Below, one piece after another: positions 7,169 to 16,270 of a DNA stretch of 64,000 nucleotides. Source of the stretch: Prauserella endophytica (GTDB lineage: Bacteria; Actinomycetota; Actinomycetes; Mycobacteriales; Pseudonocardiaceae); contig NZ_SWMS01000026.1 in NCBI RefSeq assembly GCF_005146945.1, forward strand, positions 1-64,000, given 5' to 3'. Position 1 is the stretch's first letter. Every line of letters starts with the position of its first letter. A program made the position numbers and the translations under genes. The notes beneath the pieces are model-generated. The model did no database searches and was not told the DNA's origin. It saw only the letters and a list, made by a program, of their open reading frames with translations.

Positions 7169-8110
7169 TCAGCCGACGGAGCTCACCGTGCTGTCGCGAT
7201 GCTGCTGCGGGCTGACGCCGCGGACCCGCTTGAACGCCGTGCTGAGCGCGAAGGCGCTGCCGTAGCCCACCTTGCGGGCCACCGCGTCGACGGTCGTGTC
7301 CGGCTCGCGTAGCAGGTCGGCGGCCAGCGCAAGCCGCCAGCCCGTCAGGTACGCCATGGGCGACTCGCCCACGAGCTCGGTGAACCGCCGCGCCAGCACC
7401 GCCCGCGACACGCCCGTCTTCGCCGCCAGCGTGGCGACCGTCCACGGCAGCGCGGGGTTGTCGTGCAGCAGCCGGAGCGCGTGGCCGACCACCGGGTCGC
7501 TGTGCGCGTGGTACCAGGCACTTCCCGCCGCGTCCGCACGGGCGAGATGCGTCCGCAGCGCCGTGATGACGAGCAGGTCCAGCAGCCGGTCCAGCACCAC
7601 GGTCTGCCCCGGCTCCTCCCGGCCGATCTCGGCCGCCAGCAACGGGACCAGCGGCGACTCCCACTCCGCGTGCGGCAGCACCAGGCGCTCCGGCAACGCC
7701 GCGAGCAGCCGCCGGCTGATCGCCCCCGGCAGCTCGTAGGCGCCGACGAGCAGCGTCGTGTCACCCCCGGTGCCCCACGTGCGCACCCCGAGCCGCAGCA
7801 CCTCACACAGTTCCTCGCCGTCCGGCGTCGTGCAGCGCTGCCCGGGATGCACGATCACCGTCGGCTCGGTGGCCGGGTCGTCGGCGACCGTGTACGGCTC
7901 CGGCCCGCGCACCAGGGCGATGTCGTTCTCCCGCAGCCGCACCGCCTCGCCGTCGCCGGGCACGAGCCACGCCTCGCCCGTCGCCACCGCGACGAGCGTG
8001 AGCGGCGACCGGTCCCGCACGTGGATCGACCACGGCGGGTCGAGCAGTGCCCTCAGCACGAAGGCGCCGTGTGCCCTCGGCCCGTCGAGCAGGCGGCCCA
8101 GCGCGTCCAT
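7169..8110 (-). CDS. AraC-family transcriptional regulator with cupin sensor domain
   Basis: 313 aa from ATG 8110, which has TACTCT seven bases upstream (leaderless type); the much longer frame upstream reads into the next gene's promoter. Residues 1-~180 are a cupin_6/AraC-binding domain (WSIHVRDRSPLTLVAVATGEAWL). The C-terminal ~100 residues carry two helix-turn-helices, including ESPMAYLTGWRLALAADLL and VGYGSAFALSTAFKRVRGVSP. Likely a ligand-responsive activator. Its target may be the adjacent DinB-like gene (7169 to 7132 gap of 36 bp, same strand) or the divergent hydrolase gene. Confidence 0.88.
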   Translation of the reverse strand: MDALGRLLDGPRAHGAFVLRALLDPPWSIHVRDRSPLTLVAVATGEAWLVPGDGEAVRLRENDIALVRGPEPYTVADDPATEPTVIVHPGQRCTTPDGEELCEVLRLGVRTWGTGGDTTLLVGAYELPGAISRRLLAALPERLVLPHAEWESPLVPLLAAEIGREEPGQTVVLDRLLDLLVITALRTHLARADAAGSAWYHAHSDPVVGHALRLLHDNPALPWTVATLAAKTGVSRAVLARRFTELVGESPMAYLTGWRLALAADLLREPDTTVDAVARKVGYGSAFALSTAFKRVRGVSPQQHRDSTVSSVG

Positions 8111-8227
8111 GGGATCGAGAGTAGCCGGGGGGCGAGGGTAGCGGCGGAAGTCGTGACCGGGCAGCGGCCGGAACACCTCGCGCCGATCACGCGTTGATTC
8201 CGGCAGGCGAGGGGAAAGGACTGGCAC

Positions 8228-9334
8228 ATGGCGAGGATCCGCGCGGTGGTGGCCGCGGGAGTGGGCACGTTCGTCGCGGTGGGAACGGCGCTGGCCGCCC
8301 GAGGGGTACTTCCGGCGCTCGGCGGCCGTCCGGTGGCGGAGTCGCTGCTGGACTCGCCGCAGTACCGCGACGGCGCGTTCCGCAACACCGCTCCGCCGCG
8401 CTGGCTGCCGCCCGGCAGCGGCAAGGCCGCGCTGCGCGAGTTCCTCTTCGGCGGGCGGCAGCGGCGCCCGGCAGGCACCGTGCCGCTGCTGGCCGCGGAC
8501 GGCACCCCACCCCCGGAGGGGCTGCACCTCACGTGGTTCGGCCACGCCTCGACGCTCGTCGAGCTCGACGGAGTGCGGGTGCTGCTCGATCCGTTGTGGA
8601 GCGACCGCGCGTCACCGTCGCGGCTGCTCGGCCCGCGCCGTCTGCACCCGGTGCCGCACCGGCTCGAGGACCTGCCCCGGCTCGACGCCATCGTGATCTC
8701 TCATGACCATTACGACCACCTCGACATGCCCACGGTGCGCAGGCTCACGAGGTTGCAGGACGCGCCATTCGTCGTTCCGCTGGGCGTCGGGGCCCACCTG
8801 CGGCGCTGGCGGGTGCCCGAGTCCCGCATCGTCGAGCTCGACTGGGGAGGTGAGACCGAGGTGGCGGGCGTGCGGCTGGTCGCCACGCCTGCCCAGCACT
8901 TCTCCGGACGGGGCTTCAAGCGCAACAACACGCTGTGGGCCTCGTGGACGATCGCCGGGCCCCGGCACCGGGTCTTCTACAGCGGCGACACCGGTTACTT
9001 CCCCGGCTTCGCCGACATCGGGCGCGAGCACGGCCCGTTCGACGCGACGCTCATCCAGATCGGCGCCTACGCACCCAGCTGGCCCGACATCCACATGCTC
9101 CCGGAGGAAGGGGTCGCGGCCCACGTCGACGTGCGCGGCGGGTTGCTCGTCCCGGTGCACTGGGGCACGTTCAACCTGGCCCCGCACGGCTGGACCGACC
9201 CGGTGGACCGGGCGTGGAAGGAAGCCAAGGCACGGGGAGTGACCATGGCGATCCCACGTCCTGGGGAGCGGATCGACGTCGCCGCCCAGCGAGGCGCCCA
9301 GCAGGTCGAGGCCTGGTGGCAGACGCTCACCTGA
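8228..9334 (+). CDS. Metallo-beta-lactamase-fold hydrolase, NAPE-PLD/UlaG-like, N-terminally anchored
   Basis: 368 aa, ATG after GGGGAAAGGA. An N-terminal hydrophobic stretch (residues ~5-25) probably anchors it in the membrane or is a signal. The catalytic metal motif HDHYDH sits at 159-164 (H159, H161, D163, H164), preceded by WFGHASTLVELDG; further ligands are in TPAQHFSGRG, YSGDTGYFPG and PVHWGTF. This arrangement is that of N-acylphosphatidylethanolamine phospholipase D-like and UlaG-like hydrolases. The physiological substrate is unknown. Confidence 0.85.
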   Translation: MARIRAVVAAGVGTFVAVGTALAARGVLPALGGRPVAESLLDSPQYRDGAFRNTAPPRWLPPGSGKAALREFLFGGRQRRPAGTVPLLAADGTPPPEGLHLTWFGHASTLVELDGVRVLLDPLWSDRASPSRLLGPRRLHPVPHRLEDLPRLDAIVISHDHYDHLDMPTVRRLTRLQDAPFVVPLGVGAHLRRWRVPESRIVELDWGGETEVAGVRLVATPAQHFSGRGFKRNNTLWASWTIAGPRHRVFYSGDTGYFPGFADIGREHGPFDATLIQIGAYAPSWPDIHMLPEEGVAAHVDVRGGLLVPVHWGTFNLAPHGWTDPVDRAWKEAKARGVTMAIPRPGERIDVAAQRGAQQVEAWWQTLT

Positions 9335-9397
9335 CCACGTCCTGATCACGCGGGGTAACCGGGCAGGATGGCGACGCCGTCCCCGAAAGGCTGATCG

Positions 9398-10534
9398 ATG
9401 ATGCGTCGTGCCGCGTGTGCGGTACTGGGCGTGGCGCTCGTGGCAGGCGCCTGCAGCTCCCCGCCCGCCGAGCAGAAGCCCGTCCAGCCGTCACCGGAGG
9501 CGAGCGCGCCGCCGTCGACGAGTGCGCGGCCGGAGTCGTTCAGCGTCGTCGCCACCGGTGACGTGCTCATCCACCCGCCGCTGACCGACCAGGCCGCCGC
9601 CGAGGCGGGCGGGGAAGCCGACGACTTCGACTACGGACCGCTCTTCGAGGGCGTGCGACCGCTCGTGTCCGGCGCCGACCTCGCCCTGTGCCACCTGGAG
9701 GTGCCGCTCTCCCTTGACGGTGGCCCCTACAGCGGCTACCCACAGTTCAGCTCGCCGCCCGAGCTGGCGGGCGACCTCGCCGACGTCGGCTACGACGGCT
9801 GCTCCACGGCCTCCAACCACGTCCTCGACCAGGGCGAGGAGGGCGTCACGCACACGCTCGACGCGCTCGACGAGGCCGGGCTGCGGCACACGGGCTCCGC
9901 CCGCACCGAGCGGGAGGCCGCGACCCCGCTCGTCTACGACGTCGGGGGCGTCAAGGTCGGCCACGTCTCGTTCACGTTCGGCTTCAACGGCTTCGAGCTG
10001 CCCGACGGCAAGCCGTGGATGTCGAACCCGCTCGACGCCGAGGCCGTGACCGAGGCCGCGCGCGCCGCCCGCGAGGCCGGCGCCGAGGTGGTGCTCGCGA
10101 GCCTGCACTGGGGCGAGGAGTACGTCCACGATCCGACACAGGAGCAGCGGGAGCTGGCCGAACAGCTGCTCACCGGCGGCTCCGTCGACCTGATCCTCGG
10201 CCACCACGCCCACGTCGTGCAGCCCATCGAGCGCATCGGCGACAAGTGGGTCGCCTACGGCCACGGCAACTCGGTGGCCCGGCACGAGGAACCGAAGGGC
10301 GTGTCCGAGGAGGGCATCGCGTCGCGGTTCGAGTTCACGCGCGAGGACGGGACCTGGCGGGTCACCTCCGCCGAGTACGTCCCGACGCTCGTGGAGCTGG
10401 GCCCTCCGATCCGGCTCACCGACCTCACCGCCGCCGCGCCGGACGCCCGCCGCGCCGAGGCGCTGCGGCGCACCGACGAGATCGTGCTCAGCCGGGGCGC
10501 CGCCGGCGAGGGGCTGACCCGCCCGGGGCGCTGA
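9398..10534 (+). CDS. CapA-family (PGA_cap) metallophosphatase-like lipoprotein
   Basis: 378 aa. The N terminus MMRRAACAVLGVALVAGACSS is a lipoprotein-like signal with C at residue ~19, followed by a Pro/Ser-rich linker. The body is the CapA/calcineurin-like fold: VVATGDVLIHPP, LCHLEVPLS, STASNHVLDQGEEG, LASLHWGEEY and LGHHAHVVQPIERIGDKWVAYGHGN. Such proteins are annotated as poly-gamma-glutamate synthesis CapA, but no capBC neighbours are present, so a surface polymer role is only a family guess. Its last 47 bp overlap the 3' end of the convergent LysR gene. Confidence 0.82.
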   Translation: MMRRAACAVLGVALVAGACSSPPAEQKPVQPSPEASAPPSTSARPESFSVVATGDVLIHPPLTDQAAAEAGGEADDFDYGPLFEGVRPLVSGADLALCHLEVPLSLDGGPYSGYPQFSSPPELAGDLADVGYDGCSTASNHVLDQGEEGVTHTLDALDEAGLRHTGSARTEREAATPLVYDVGGVKVGHVSFTFGFNGFELPDGKPWMSNPLDAEAVTEAARAAREAGAEVVLASLHWGEEYVHDPTQEQRELAEQLLTGGSVDLILGHHAHVVQPIERIGDKWVAYGHGNSVARHEEPKGVSEEGIASRFEFTREDGTWRVTSAEYVPTLVELGPPIRLTDLTAAAPDARRAEALRRTDEIVLSRGAAGEGLTRPGR

Positions 10535-11417
10535 CCCGCTCCACCAGCAACTCCAGCAGCTGCTCGACGGCTGGTGAGGTGCTGCCCGCGCGCGTGGTCG
10601 CGTGCACCTCCCGCGCCAGCCGCGTCGGCCTGGCCACCTCGAGGAACGTCACGCCCTGCGTCGGCACCGCCGCCGGCTCCGGCACCAGCGCGACGCCGAA
10701 GTCCGCGGCCACGAGGGTCCGCATCGTGTCGAAGTTGTCCGTGCGGAAACCGACCTTCGGCTCGAACCCCGCCGCCCGGCACGTCAGCTCCACCACCGCC
10801 TGGAAACCGGCGACCGGACGGGGAGCTATCCACCGCGCGCCCGCGTAGTCACGCAGCCGCACCGGGCTCTCGTCGCCGGGGCGCAGGCTCGGGGGCACGG
10901 CGAGCAGCAGCCGTTCGCTGCGCAGCGGCGTCTGCCGCAGCCCGCGCAGGTCCGGCTTGGGCAGCTGGGCGTACTGGTGCGTCACGGCAAGGTCCACCTC
11001 GCCCGCGCGCACGGCCGGCACGGCCTCCTCGGGCTCCAGCTCCACGAACGTCAGCTCCACTCCGGGATGGCGCCGCTGGAACGCGCCCAGCGCCGGGACG
11101 GTGAAACCGGCCGCCGTGCCGAACACCGACACCCGCAACCTGCCGCCGCGCAGACCCGCCACGGACAGCAGCGCCTGCTCCGCACTGTCCAGTTCGGACA
11201 GAACCCGGTCGGCGTGCTCCGCCAGCACCCGGCCAGCCTCGGTGAGCCGCACGCTGCGGGCGCCGCGTTCGAGCAGCCGCACGCCGGTCTGCCGCTCCAG
11301 CGCGGCGAGCTGCTGCGACGCCGCCGCGGCCGTGCGGCCGTCCCGCTGCGCCGCACCGGCGATGGAGCCGGTTCTCGCGACATCGCGCAGCAGCCGTAGC
11401 CGACGAGGATCGAGCAC
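10488..11417 (-). CDS. LysR-family transcriptional regulator
   Basis: 309 aa. The N-terminal helix-turn-helix is clear (GSIAGAAQRDGRTAAAASQQLAALERQTG), then the linker helix and a substrate-binding domain with the usual VFGTAAGFTVPALGAF and later segments. GTG 11417 has TAAGCT six bases upstream, so the message is probably leaderless. It is divergent from a PLP-dependent dehydratase gene across 71 bp, the usual arrangement for a LysR regulator and its target. The 3' end overlaps the CapA gene by 47 bp. Confidence 0.9.
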   Translation of the reverse strand: MLDPRRLRLLRDVARTGSIAGAAQRDGRTAAAASQQLAALERQTGVRLLERGARSVRLTEAGRVLAEHADRVLSELDSAEQALLSVAGLRGGRLRVSVFGTAAGFTVPALGAFQRRHPGVELTFVELEPEEAVPAVRAGEVDLAVTHQYAQLPKPDLRGLRQTPLRSERLLLAVPPSLRPGDESPVRLRDYAGARWIAPRPVAGFQAVVELTCRAAGFEPKVGFRTDNFDTMRTLVAADFGVALVPEPAAVPTQGVTFLEVARPTRLAREVHATTRAGSTSPAVEQLLELLVERVSAPGGSAPRRRRPG

Positions 11418-11488
11418 AACGAAAGCTTACGCTCAGCCGTAGAAGCCCGCCCTGGTAGCGACCCTGCCGCCGGGCGCAGGCTGAGCAC
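11418..11488. promoter_or_regulatory. Divergent LysR/dehydratase promoter region
   Basis: 71 bp shared upstream region. On the minus strand TAAGCT (11424-11429) precedes the LysR GTG by six bases. A LysR operator would be expected here; short partly symmetric sequence around 11424-11450 (CTTACGCTCAGCCGTAGAAG) fits a loose T-N11-A pattern, but no strong palindrome is visible. Autoregulation plus control of the dehydratase is inferred from layout. Confidence 0.45.
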
Positions 11489-12436
11489 ATGGCACATCGT
11501 GAGGTACGCACCCCGGTTCCGCAGGACGTCGAGCGCGCGTGGGAGATCGTCCGCGCGACGTTGCCGCCGACCCCGCTCGTGACTGCGCCGGCCGGTCCCG
11601 CGCTCAAGCTGGAGACCATGCAGCCCACCGGCTCGTTCAAGGTGCGTGGCGCGCTCACCGCGCTGGCCGGTGCCGGGCAGGACGACCACGTGGTCACCGC
11701 CTCGGCCGGCAACCACGGGCTCGGCGTCGCGTTCGCCGCCACGCGGCTGGGCAGGCGCGCCACCGTCGTGGTGCCCGGCAACGCCTCACCCGCGAAGGTC
11801 GCCGCCCTGCGGGCCTTCGACGTCGAGCTGGTGCGCACCGGATCCTCCTACGCCGAGGCGGAGGCACACGCGCTGGAACTCGCCGCCCGCGGCGCCCGGT
11901 ACGTGTCCCCGTACAACGACCCCGACGTGATCGCCGGCCAGGGCACGCTCGGCCACGAGCTGGCCACGCAGACCTCCGGCCCGCTCACGGTCGTCTGCGC
12001 CGTCGGCGGTGGCGGGCTGATCTCCGGCATCGGGCTGTGGGCGGCCGGCCGCGACGACGTCCGGCTCGTCGGCGTCGAGTCCGCCGCCGCTCCCTCCATG
12101 GCGGCGGCCGTGCGCGCGGGCCACCAGGTGCCGATCGAGGTCGGTCCCACGCTCGCCGACGGCATCGCCGCGAACCTCGAACCGGGCTCGGTGACGATCG
12201 ACCTCGTCGCCAAGCACGTCGACGAGCTGCTTACCGTCACCGAGCCCGAACTGCACGCGGCGCTGCGGCACCTCGCGAGCGCGCACGGCCTCGTCGCCGA
12301 GGGCGCGGGCGCCGCCGCGCTCGCCGCGGTGCTGGCCGGGAAGGTCCACACGGAGCACCCGGTCGTGGTCGTGGTGTCGGGCCGCAACATCGCACTCCCA
12401 GCACTGGCGGAGGTGCTAACCTCCAGCCACTCGTAG
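11489..12436 (+). CDS. PLP-dependent threonine/serine dehydratase-like enzyme
   Basis: 315 aa, fold-type II PLP enzyme. The PLP lysine is K51 in QPTGSFKVRGA; SAGNHGLGVAFAA binds the substrate carboxylate; a glycine loop AVGGGGLISG binds the PLP phosphate. There is no C-terminal ACT domain, so this is the short catabolic or racemase-like form rather than IlvA. Reaction likely: L-threonine/L-serine to 2-oxo acid plus ammonia, or a related beta-elimination. Regulated presumably by the divergent LysR protein. Confidence 0.85.
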   Translation: MAHREVRTPVPQDVERAWEIVRATLPPTPLVTAPAGPALKLETMQPTGSFKVRGALTALAGAGQDDHVVTASAGNHGLGVAFAATRLGRRATVVVPGNASPAKVAALRAFDVELVRTGSSYAEAEAHALELAARGARYVSPYNDPDVIAGQGTLGHELATQTSGPLTVVCAVGGGGLISGIGLWAAGRDDVRLVGVESAAAPSMAAAVRAGHQVPIEVGPTLADGIAANLEPGSVTIDLVAKHVDELLTVTEPELHAALRHLASAHGLVAEGAGAAALAAVLAGKVHTEHPVVVVVSGRNIALPALAEVLTSSHS

Positions 12437-12456
12437 GGGGAACCGGGAGGAATCGG

Positions 12457-12972
12457 GTGTCGGGGACGTCTCAGGGGGAGGGCGCCCGGCTGCGGCTGCG
12501 CCCTCCGCGCAATCAGGTCGACCGCAGGGCCGTGGCGTGGTGGCGCGCCGGAATCCTCGTGTTCTGGGCGGTTCCCGTGCTGGTGCTCGTGGTGCTCGGC
12601 ATCCTGCTGCCGGGAGCGCGGTTCTGGTTGCTCGCTCCCGCGGTGGCGATCATGGTGGTGATCGTGCCGCTCGCGATCGGCATGCCGCTGTGGTGGTACC
12701 GCGTGCACCGCTGGGAGGTCACCGACGAGGCCGTCTACACCCGCACGGGCGCGGTGTGGCAGGAGTGGCGCGTGGCGCCGATGTCGCGCATCCAGACCGT
12801 GGACACCCAGCGCGGGCCGCTGGAGCAGTACTTCGGGCTGGCGACCGTCACGGTCACCACCGCATCGGCCAAGGGCGCCGTGAAGATCCCCGGTCTGGAC
12901 CACGAGCTGGCCTCGGACCTCGTGCGGCAGCTGACCGAGACCACGCACGCGACACCCGGTGATGCCACGTGA
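12457..12972 (+). CDS. PH-domain (bPH2/DUF304) membrane protein, YdbS-like
   Basis: 171 aa from GTG 12457, placed behind GGGAGGAA; the longer frame upstream is antisense-like shadow of the dehydratase. Two adjacent transmembrane helices (roughly residues 28-70), then one bacterial pleckstrin-homology domain beginning WYRVHRWEVTDEAVYTRTG and containing the conserved RIQTVDTQRGPLEQYFGLATV. In Bacillus, YdbS/YdbT pairs of such proteins contribute to resistance to an antimicrobial made by relatives; the mechanism is unknown. It overlaps the next, larger PH-domain gene by 4 bp. Confidence 0.85.
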   Translation: MSGTSQGEGARLRLRPPRNQVDRRAVAWWRAGILVFWAVPVLVLVVLGILLPGARFWLLAPAVAIMVVIVPLAIGMPLWWYRVHRWEVTDEAVYTRTGAVWQEWRVAPMSRIQTVDTQRGPLEQYFGLATVTVTTASAKGAVKIPGLDHELASDLVRQLTETTHATPGDAT

Positions 12973-14474
12973 CGACCTCCGAGGTCGCCTGGCAACGGCT
13001 CGACCGGCGCACCGTCATCGTCAACACCCTCAACGCCGCGGGCGTGTGCGTCGTCGCCGGGGTGCCGACCGGTATCGGTGTCGGCGGCGCGACCTCGCCC
13101 CGGCTCGCGTTGGCCATAATCGTGCCGGCCGCGCTGCTGATCGTCGGCGTGGTGGCGCTCGCCGACCACCTGCGCTGGCACAAGACCCGCTACCGCGTGC
13201 TGACCGACCGCGTCGAGCTGCACAAGGGCATCCTCGTGCGCTCGCGCCGCTCGCTCTCCCGCGAGCGCATCCGCAGCGTCGACCTCACCGCGAACCTGTT
13301 GCTGCGGTTCTTCGGCCTGGTGACCGTCAAGATCGGTACGGGCGAGCAGACCGGAACGGGAACCTCGCTGGCGCTGTACCCGGTGAGCAAGGCCGAGGGG
13401 GAGCGGCTGCGGACGGAGCTGCTCGACCGCACCCCCTCCGGGACAGGGGACGGTCGCCGCAACGGTGTGCTTGCGGCCATCGACCTCGGCTGGGTCCGCT
13501 TCGCGCCGATGTCCTTCGTGACGCCCACGCTCGGCGTCGCGGCGTTCGGCGCCGTGCTCCAGGTGGCCGAATGGTTCGGCCTGCAGGAGGGCGTGATCAC
13601 CTGGACGATCGACCGGATGCGGGACCTGCCGCTGGTGGCGGCCATCCTCGTGCTCGTGGTGATCGGCATGGTCGTCGGCGTCATCGGCGCGACCGGGCTG
13701 TTCGTGGAGATGTGGTGGCAGTACCGCCTCGAACGGGAACCCGGCGGCACCCTGCGGGTGCGCAGGGGACTGCTCACGTCCCGCTCCATCTCGCTGGAGG
13801 AGCGGCGGCTGCGCGGCGTCGAGCTCGTCGAGCCGCTCGGCAACCGGCTCGTGGGCGCGGCCAGGGTCGACGCCGTCGCGACGGGCCTGGCGAAGCAGAA
13901 GGAGAGCGAGAAGACCGACCACAAGACCCTGCTGCCCTCGGCGCCGAGGCACGTGGCGGACCGTGTGGCGGCGGAGGTTCTGCGTGAGGACGTGTCGCCG
14001 ACCTCGGCGGTCCGGCTGCGGCCGCACCCGGTCGCGGCGCGCGGCAGGCGGATCCGCTGGGGCCTCGCGTGCGTCGCCGCGGTGGTGGCGCCGCTGCTCG
14101 TGCTGGGCTGGCTGCTCTCGGTGGAGGTGCTGCTGCACCTGGCGTGGATCTGCGCGGTCGTGCTCGTCCCGGTCGCCGTCGTGCTCGCGATCGACGCCTA
14201 CCGCAACCTCGGCCACGGTCTCACCGGCGACTACCTCGTCGCACGCAGCGGCACGGTGCGCCGGGGCACGGTCGCGCTGCAACGCCGCGGGGTGATCGGC
14301 TGGACGGCCCGGCAGTCGATCTTCCAGCGCCGCAAGGGCCTGCTGACCCTCACGGCGACCACCGCGGCCGGCACGGGCGCCTACTCGGTCCACGACGTCG
14401 GCGAGAGCGACGGGCTCGCCTTCGCCGAGTCGGCCGTTCCCGATCTCTTCGGTCCCTTCCTCGAACGCGGCTAG
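12969..14474 (+). CDS. Multi-PH-domain membrane protein, YdbT-like
   Basis: 501 aa. GTG 12969 overlaps the stop of the YdbS-like gene (GTGA). Two pairs of transmembrane helices early (~28-65) and mid-protein (~185-240), plus another near 360-400, alternate with PH (DUF304) domains: KTRYRVLTDRVELHKGIL...RSVDLTANLLLRFFGLVTV, then LRVRRGLLTSRSISLEERRLRGVEL, then YLVARSGTVRRGTVALQRRGV. Three copies, as in YdbT. The stop codon TAG at 14472-14474 is also the start of the -10 box of the next gene. Confidence 0.85.
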   Translation: MTTSEVAWQRLDRRTVIVNTLNAAGVCVVAGVPTGIGVGGATSPRLALAIIVPAALLIVGVVALADHLRWHKTRYRVLTDRVELHKGILVRSRRSLSRERIRSVDLTANLLLRFFGLVTVKIGTGEQTGTGTSLALYPVSKAEGERLRTELLDRTPSGTGDGRRNGVLAAIDLGWVRFAPMSFVTPTLGVAAFGAVLQVAEWFGLQEGVITWTIDRMRDLPLVAAILVLVVIGMVVGVIGATGLFVEMWWQYRLEREPGGTLRVRRGLLTSRSISLEERRLRGVELVEPLGNRLVGAARVDAVATGLAKQKESEKTDHKTLLPSAPRHVADRVAAEVLREDVSPTSAVRLRPHPVAARGRRIRWGLACVAAVVAPLLVLGWLLSVEVLLHLAWICAVVLVPVAVVLAIDAYRNLGHGLTGDYLVARSGTVRRGTVALQRRGVIGWTARQSIFQRRKGLLTLTATTAAGTGAYSVHDVGESDGLAFAESAVPDLFGPFLERG

Positions 14475-14484
14475 TGTCGGTGGC

Positions 14485-15513
14485 ATGCGGCATGCCTTCG
14501 ACGCGGACTTCGACGTCCCGCCCGGTTACCTCAACACGCCCAGCATCGGCATCCCACCAGCCCACGTCGCCGACGCCGTCGCCGAAACGGTCGCGCGCTG
14601 GCGGACCGGCGCGGACGCGCCGCCCGACTTCGACGCCGCCGTGCACACCTCGCGGGAGGGGTTCGCGACGCTCACCGGCGTGCCAGCCGACCGGGTCGCC
14701 ATCGGCGGGAGCGTGTCGCAGGCGATCTCGGTGGTCGCCGCGGGCCTTCCGGACGGCGCCAGTGTGCTCGTGGCCGAGCAGGAGTTCACGAGCGTCACCT
14801 TCCCGTTCGCGGCGCATCGGCACCGCGGCGTCACCGTTCGGGAGGTTCCCCTCGCCGACCTTCCGTCCACAGTGGAGGGACACGATCTCGTCGCCGTGAG
14901 CGTGGCGCAGTCGGCGGACGGCGCCCTGGTGGACCTCGCCGCGCTGCGCGACTCCGCCGCGTCCGCCGGTGTCCCCGTGCTGCTCGACGTGACCCAGGCG
15001 GCGGGCTGGCTGCCGCTGGAACTGGAGTGGGCCGACTGGGTTGTCGGTGGTTCGTACAAATGGCTGCTCGCGCCGCGAGGGGCCGCGTGGCTCGCCGTGC
15101 ACCCGCGCGTGCTGGAGCGCGGCGTGCCCGTCGCCGCCAACTGGTACGCGGGCGAGGACCCCTGGCAGGCCGTCTACGGGCTGCCCCTGCGGCTCGCCGA
15201 GGGCCCGCGCCGCTACGACCTCTCCCCGGCCTGGCTCTGCTTCGCCGGTGCCGCGGTGTCGCTGCGGTACCTCACCTCGCTCGACCGCAAGGCCGTCCAC
15301 GCCCACTGCACGGGACTCGCCGACCGTCTCCGGTCCGGGCTCGGCCTGCCGCCCGCCGGCAGCGCCATCGTCGCACTGGCCGTGGAGAACGCGGGGCCGC
15401 GCCTGAGCGAGGCGGGGGTGAGGGCGAGCCTGCGAGCGGGCCGGATTCGCGTCGGTTTCCACCTCTACAACACCGTCGAGGACGTCGAGCGGGTGCTGGA
15501 CGCTCTGGCGTGA
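14485..15513 (+). CDS. Class V aminotransferase/cysteine desulfurase-fold PLP enzyme
   Basis: 342 aa. Fold-type I: GGSVSQAISVVAAGL near residue 73, LLDVTQAAGWLPLE with the PLP-pairing aspartate, and GGSYKWLLAPRG with K192 as the Schiff-base lysine. Related to kynureninase/NifS-like proteins; no catalytic cysteine loop of a true desulfurase is evident, so an aminotransferase, lyase or epimerase role is more likely. ATG 14485 lies seven bases after TAGTGT (14472-14477), whose first three bases are the upstream stop codon. Substrate unknown. Confidence 0.8.
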   Translation: MRHAFDADFDVPPGYLNTPSIGIPPAHVADAVAETVARWRTGADAPPDFDAAVHTSREGFATLTGVPADRVAIGGSVSQAISVVAAGLPDGASVLVAEQEFTSVTFPFAAHRHRGVTVREVPLADLPSTVEGHDLVAVSVAQSADGALVDLAALRDSAASAGVPVLLDVTQAAGWLPLELEWADWVVGGSYKWLLAPRGAAWLAVHPRVLERGVPVAANWYAGEDPWQAVYGLPLRLAEGPRRYDLSPAWLCFAGAAVSLRYLTSLDRKAVHAHCTGLADRLRSGLGLPPAGSAIVALAVENAGPRLSEAGVRASLRAGRIRVGFHLYNTVEDVERVLDALA

Positions 15514-15538
15514 CGCGCGTCGACTACCGTCCGGTTGC

Positions 15539-16246
15539 GTGGCTGGACAGCAGCGGTACAACCCCGGAGTGAGCGACACCGCGCCGATGGGCGCGGTCCG
15601 GCAGCAGTATCCGCCGCCACCACCCCAGCGGCAACTCCGGCAGTCTCCGCAGCAGCCGAGCCGTGGCGGAGGGCCGAGCAGGCTGCTGCGGGGCGCGGGC
15701 CTGGTCGCCGTCGCGCTCGTGGCCGGGCTCGTGTGGTGGTTCGTCCGCTCGCCGGGGGAGGAGCCGCCGCCCACCGAACCGACGCAGGCGGCCGAGGACC
15801 CGCTCACCAGCGGCGAGTTCGACTACACCACCGTCGCGGGCCCCGAGGTGTCGGATGACTGCGCCGGCAACTCCTACGGCGACGTCGCGGACTGGTTCGC
15901 CGACCACCCGTGCGAGCAGGTGTCCCGCGCGCTCTACACCACGGAGAGCGGCGACGCCCGCGCGCTCGTGTCCGTGGTGGTGGTGACCATGCCCGACGCA
16001 GGCGGGGCGCAACAGCTCAAGGCCGTCACCGACACCGACGGCACGGGCAACGTCAACGACCTCGTCCGCGACGAGACGGTGTCGCTGCCCGGTGCGCCGA
16101 ACGTCGCGCAGGGCGAGTACGAGTCCCGCGCCGAGGGCACCGAGGTGACCATCGTGGAGGCGGCCTTCTACGCCGACCACACCGACGACGAGCTGCTGGC
16201 GCGCATCGGCACCGACGCCCTCCGGCTGGCCGACGCCCACGCCTGA
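15539..16246 (+). CDS. Single-pass membrane protein of unknown function
   Basis: 235 aa, not recognised. A Gln/Pro-rich cytoplasmic N terminus (QQYPPPPPQRQ), one transmembrane helix at ~52-68 (GLVAVALVAGLVWWFV), a Pro/Glu linker and an extracytoplasmic domain of ~150 aa with two cysteines (DDCAGN and DHPCEQ) that could form a disulfide. This architecture is common in actinobacterial cell-envelope proteins, often called hypothetical. TACCGT lies eight bases before GTG 15539. Ends in a convergent gap that holds a palindromic repeat. Confidence 0.75.
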   Translation: MAGQQRYNPGVSDTAPMGAVRQQYPPPPPQRQLRQSPQQPSRGGGPSRLLRGAGLVAVALVAGLVWWFVRSPGEEPPPTEPTQAAEDPLTSGEFDYTTVAGPEVSDDCAGNSYGDVADWFADHPCEQVSRALYTTESGDARALVSVVVVTMPDAGGAQQLKAVTDTDGTGNVNDLVRDETVSLPGAPNVAQGEYESRAEGTEVTIVEAAFYADHTDDELLARIGTDALRLADAHA

Positions 16247-16270
16247 CCCACCCACCAGGCCCGCCCGAAT

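Noticed and set aside
8111-8545. N-terminal extension of the AraC-type regulator
   Set aside because: The frame enters the coding sequence of the divergent hydrolase gene; the ATG at 8110 has a -10 box and starts the cupin domain.
9398-10534. Capsule (poly-gamma-glutamate) locus
   Set aside because: Only a CapA-like protein is present; capB, capC and capE-like genes are not in the neighbourhood.
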